This document shows, one piece after another, positions 61,057-64,000 of a stretch of DNA of 64,000 bases. Position 1 is the first letter of the stretch. The number at the start of each line of letters is the position of its first letter. The stretch lies in assembly GCA_947179155.2 (NCBI GenBank), contig OX359270.1, positions 326,501-390,500 on the forward strand, written 5' to 3'. Made by a program: the position numbers and the translations under genes. Under the pieces are notes generated by a model. The model saw only the letters and a program-made list of their open reading frames with translations, was not told where the DNA came from and did not search any database. The stretch is from Hedera helix (Eukaryota > Streptophyta > Magnoliopsida > Apiales > Araliaceae).

Positions 61057-61131
61057 TGGCGCCGTTGCCGGGGATTTAACCCGGGTCACCCGCGTGACAG
61101 GCGGGAATACTCACCACTATACTACAACGAC
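61057..61131 (-). tRNA. Full-length reverse-transcribed copy of tRNA-Asp(GUC) with CCA, in place of the primer site
   Basis: On the minus strand these 75 bases run from GTCGTTGTAGTATAGTGG to GGCAACGGCGCCA: a complete tRNA with paired acceptor, anticodon (GTC at 61096-61098) and T stems, discriminator G and CCA tail. Plant nuclear tRNA genes do not encode CCA, and the copy lies 10 bases inside an Athila LTR with its CCA end at the normal primer position. It is therefore a cDNA copy of the mature primer, not a tRNA gene. The T-loop reads TTAAATC where tRNA-Asp has TTCGATC (changes at 61076-61077). This also breaks the B-box promoter, so transcription as a tRNA is unlikely. Confidence 0.88.
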
Positions 61132-62059
61132 AACCTCAAAGATTATAATCAACAACTCTTAGAAAATTTCAAAATAATACATCATCCAAAATTTTAACTT
61201 AATTATTAATACCACTTTATTCTCAATCATTCGTGTGTGTGTGAAAATCCATATATATCAAAGTAATAAAAATTTAGATCAATTCATCTAATCAAATACA
61301 TCACAAAATATATTAAAATTCTATACATTTATTTTCACATCACTTTCCATTTAACACAGATAAATATAAATTAGAAGATCAAAAGGTTTTATCTTTTAAC
61401 CACACTAGTATTTAACTTTAATCACATACCTTCCAAAGTATTATTAAAATTCACTAGCAAGACTTTTTTTTTTCACGGTGAGTGCATTTTATGCTCCATC
61501 TCACCAGTGAAAGCGTTTTACGCTCCATCTCGTTGCATGTATTTATGAGTGAGTGCGTTTTACGCTCCATTTTAACCCACCGCATGATAATTGTTTCACT
61601 TTTTTTTTTCTTACGGGTAAGGTCAATCTAATAATCCCAGAATAATTACTTTAATCATTTCTCCACATTATATTTACCTTATATTCGCTTCAAGTAATGT
61701 TCAAATAAGATATAGAATTAACAACATATCTTATAAGCTTTTAACCAAATAAATTTTGTCCAAATTAAAATTAGTTCAAACATATGGATATGTGCAAATA
61801 ATGAAATAAAAGATTTCAAACAAAGTACTGACCAATAAAAATGTCAAAATTCAGATTACGTAAAATTTATCAATTTTTCAAGAGTTATTAAATAAAAATC
61901 AAAATTTTATCATCGGTTAAAAATTAAAATTCAAATAAAAATATTGCTCAACTGACTCAATCCTAAAAAAAACTATCCCATTTTCGTAAGAGACACGGTT
62001 ACACTTAGCACGTGTAACAAAGCACGTAAACCCCAAGTGGATGAGTTTTGTCTCGTGAG
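61132..62059 (+). repeat. Left arm of a 0.93-kb inverted repeat
   Basis: Starts AACCTCAAAGATTATAATC directly after the tRNA copy with no extra base, and is the reverse complement of 62809-63741. Homology ends near CTCGTGAG at 62059. Arms differ by small indels and scattered changes. Each arm holds three copies of a GAGTGCGTTTTACGCTCCAT-like motif (61485-61575 here). Confidence 0.88.
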
Positions 62060-62808
62060 TTTTACCTCAATCGCTGATGCAAGAGGAAGCAGACAACATC
62101 AGTGCAGAAACGGGCAATATTCATGTAGAAAATGATGTTCTTTGTGGTGATGTCATGCCTAAGGTGGAGAGAATTTTTGGGAAAATAGATAAAGAGAATT
62201 TATAGGATGCAAGTATAAACAGTTTGAAGTTAGAGGAGGAAGAAGAAATTGAGTTAAAACAAGATTTGAAGGACGCTGAAGCTGCATTCAATTCTTTACC
62301 AATGATTTTAGATAGTCATGCAATTATTTCCATTCCATTACATGTTACTCACGACAAATTGTTATGTTTTGTTTTGTAGGATCCCATTCCGAATATAAAA
62401 ACTCTTTCCAATCATATTAAATATCTATTTGTTGAAGAGGGAGTAAAATGTTCATATCACGTACAAGGGAGACTGAATCTACCTATGAAAGATGACGTGA
62501 TGGATGGGGTACTCAAAATTCATGAAGTAGGAGTGACGTAGTACTTTGGCCTGCTGTCGAGCCAATGACAATAAATAAAGGCGCTACTTGGGAGGCAACC
62601 TAAGAAATTAGATTTCTATTTTCTTTTACTTTTAATTTTTATTGTTATTTGTGCCTGCTTTTTTGCATTATAGTTTACATTGGGGACAATGTAAATTTTA
62701 AGTGTGGGGGAAGAGATTTAGAATTTTTATTTTTATTTTTACTTTTATTTTTAGGTCAATTTTAAAAATGTTAAATTTTGAATTTTGTGGGTAAATTCAC
62801 TGCAAACC
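62060..62808 (+). pseudogene. Spacer with decayed Athila coding and 3' sequence
   Basis: Lies between the arms. Plus-strand fragments such as KRENL-type and EEEEIELKQDLKDAEAAFN text suggest the end of an Athila polyprotein or a downstream frame, with stops. The phrase GGCGCTACTTGGGAGGCAACC near 62580 matches the 3' border seen after gag in element 1 in a diverged form. Nothing intact. Confidence 0.45.
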
Positions 62809-63741
62809 CTCACGAGACAATACTCGTCCACTTGGGGTAACCTTGGGATTTAAAGGCTTGTTGCACGTGCTAAGTGTAACTGTCTCTCCTACGAAAATGG
62901 GATAGTTTTTTTTAGGATTGAGTTAGTTGAGCAATATTTTTATTTGAATTTTAATTTTTAACCGATGATAAAATTTTGATTTTTATTTAATAACTCTTGA
63001 AAAATTGATAAATTTTACGTAATCTGAATTTTGACATTTTTGTTGGTCAGTACTTTGTTTGAAATCTTTTATTTTATTATTTGCACATATCCATATGTTT
63101 GAACAAATTTTAATTTGGAGAAAATTTATTTGGTTAAAAGCTTATAAGATATGTTGTTAATTCTATAACTCATTTGAACATTACTTGAAGCGAATATAAG
63201 GTAAATATAATGTGGAGAAATGATTAAGGTAATTGTTCTGGGATTATTAGATTGACCTTACCCGCAAGAAAAAAAAGTGAAACAGTCATGTGGTGGGTTG
63301 AGATGGAGCGTAAAACGCACTCACTCATAAACACATGCAGCGAGATGGAGCGTAAAACGCACTCACTGGTGAGATGGAGCATAAAATGCACTCACCGTGA
63401 AAAAAAAAAGTCTTGCTAGTGGATTTTAATAATACTTTGGAAGGTATGTGATTAAAGTTAAATCCTAGTGTGGTTAAAATATAAAACATTTTAATCTTCT
63501 AGCTTGTATTTATCTGTGTTAAATGGAAAGTGATGTGAAAATAAATGTATAGAATTTTAATATATTTTGTGATGTATTTGATTAGATGAATTGATCTAAA
63601 TTTTTATTAGTTTGATATATATAGATTTTCACACACACACGAAGGATTGAGAATAAAGTGGAATTAATAATTAAGTTAAAATTTTGGATGATGTATTATT
63701 TTGAAATTTTCTAAGAGTTGTTGATTTTAATCTTTGAGGTT
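62809..63741 (+). repeat. Right arm of the inverted repeat (original 3' internal region)
   Basis: Reads in the same sense as the 3' untranslated region of element 1, so this arm is the original and the left arm the inverted copy. The arm ends 128 bases before the polypurine tract. Confidence 0.88.
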
Positions 63742-63882
63742 GATGTGAAGTTCATATTAATTTATTGCTCATGTAAAAAGTCGAGTTAGTTGAGTCAGTT
63801 TACTCAGTTGGGTTAGATAGATTTATTTTGTTTTTATTTTTGTTTTGCCCAAGAACGAGCAAAATCTAAGTGTGGGGGTATT

Positions 63883-64000
63883 TGATAGGGTTAAATTATA
63901 CGATATTTTTATTCCCTAATACTTAATTTTTATATTTATTGTGTGTTTAAATGTTTAATTATTTAGCTTATTTTGCTTTTAATAGGTTTTATAGGATTTT
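63883..64000 (+). repeat. 3' LTR of element 2, first 118 bases
   Basis: Starts TGATAGGGTTAAATTATACG just after the polypurine tract and continues past the window end. Confidence 0.85.

Larger units (their letters stand above)
59382..64000 (+). mobile_element. Athila-like element 2 with full tRNA-Asp copy and inverted 3' domain (runs off right edge)
   Basis: 5' LTR 59382-61046, internal 61047-63882, 3' LTR from 63883. The internal domain encodes nothing intact. It consists of a complete tRNA-Asp reverse complement, a left inverted arm, a spacer with decayed Athila 3' sequence, the right arm, and a polypurine tract (AGTGTGGGGGTATT, 63869-63882). The visible 118 bases of 3' LTR differ from the 5' LTR at about six positions, so it is moderately old. 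It is nested in element 1. Confidence 0.85.

Noticed and set aside
61057..61131. A functional tRNA-Asp gene on the minus strand
   Set aside because: It encodes CCA, lies at a retrotransposon primer position, and its B-box is altered, so it is better read as a copied primer.

Overview
The window is nuclear DNA of a flowering plant, probably a eudicot. It is AT-rich, has split genes with GT-AG introns and plant TATA boxes, and is dominated by plant LTR retrotransposons (Ty3/Gypsy Tat, Athila and chromovirus-like; Ty1/Copia Tork-like) plus hAT and Stowaway MITEs. Host genes fill only about 2 kb of coding sequence, all on the minus strand. No bacterial, organellar or CRISPR features were seen.

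Layout. 1-7780: right-hand (5') part of a minus-strand Tat-lineage Gypsy element (RT/RNase H, gag-protease, tRNA-type primer site, 2.2-kb LTR), running off the left edge. 7781-8520: fragments of an older LTR and a LINE. 8917-27640: one host gene on the minus strand, an EMB8-like alpha/beta hydrolase, of which exons 1-3 are visible and later exons lie outside. Its introns carry a 3.5-kb solo LTR (11237-14716), a small TRIM-like retroelement with a 39-bp minisatellite (15805-17962), MITEs, and what looks like a complete small nested gene for a plastid-type protein (20817-21649). Exon 3 is split by an 862-bp hAT MITE and exon 1 by a 4.8-kb Copia element, each with a perfect target-site duplication. 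Without these two insertions the 227 visible codons read through in phase, so the gene was silenced recently. 29250-29720: an intact DUF538 gene with its own TATA box.

30704-35037 is a 4.3-kb solo LTR placed in an old decayed Gypsy element (35043-37790), followed by a Copia-type LTR and degenerate repeats to 42913. 42914-54301 is a nearly perfect array of three 3.6-kb LTRs separated by two 281-bp internal segments that hold little beyond a primer site and polypurine tract. The whole array is bounded by one target-site duplication (GATAG).

54955-64000 holds two related Athila-like elements, the second nested in the 3' region of the first. The first has only a decayed gag-protease. The second is the strangest object here: next to its 5' LTR lies a complete 75-nt reverse-complement copy of a CCA-tailed tRNA-Asp instead of the usual ~18-nt primer site, and directly joined to the tRNA 5' end is a 0.93-kb inverted copy of the element's own 3' internal region. 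This reads as a fossil of an aberrant reverse-transcription event and makes a long hairpin.
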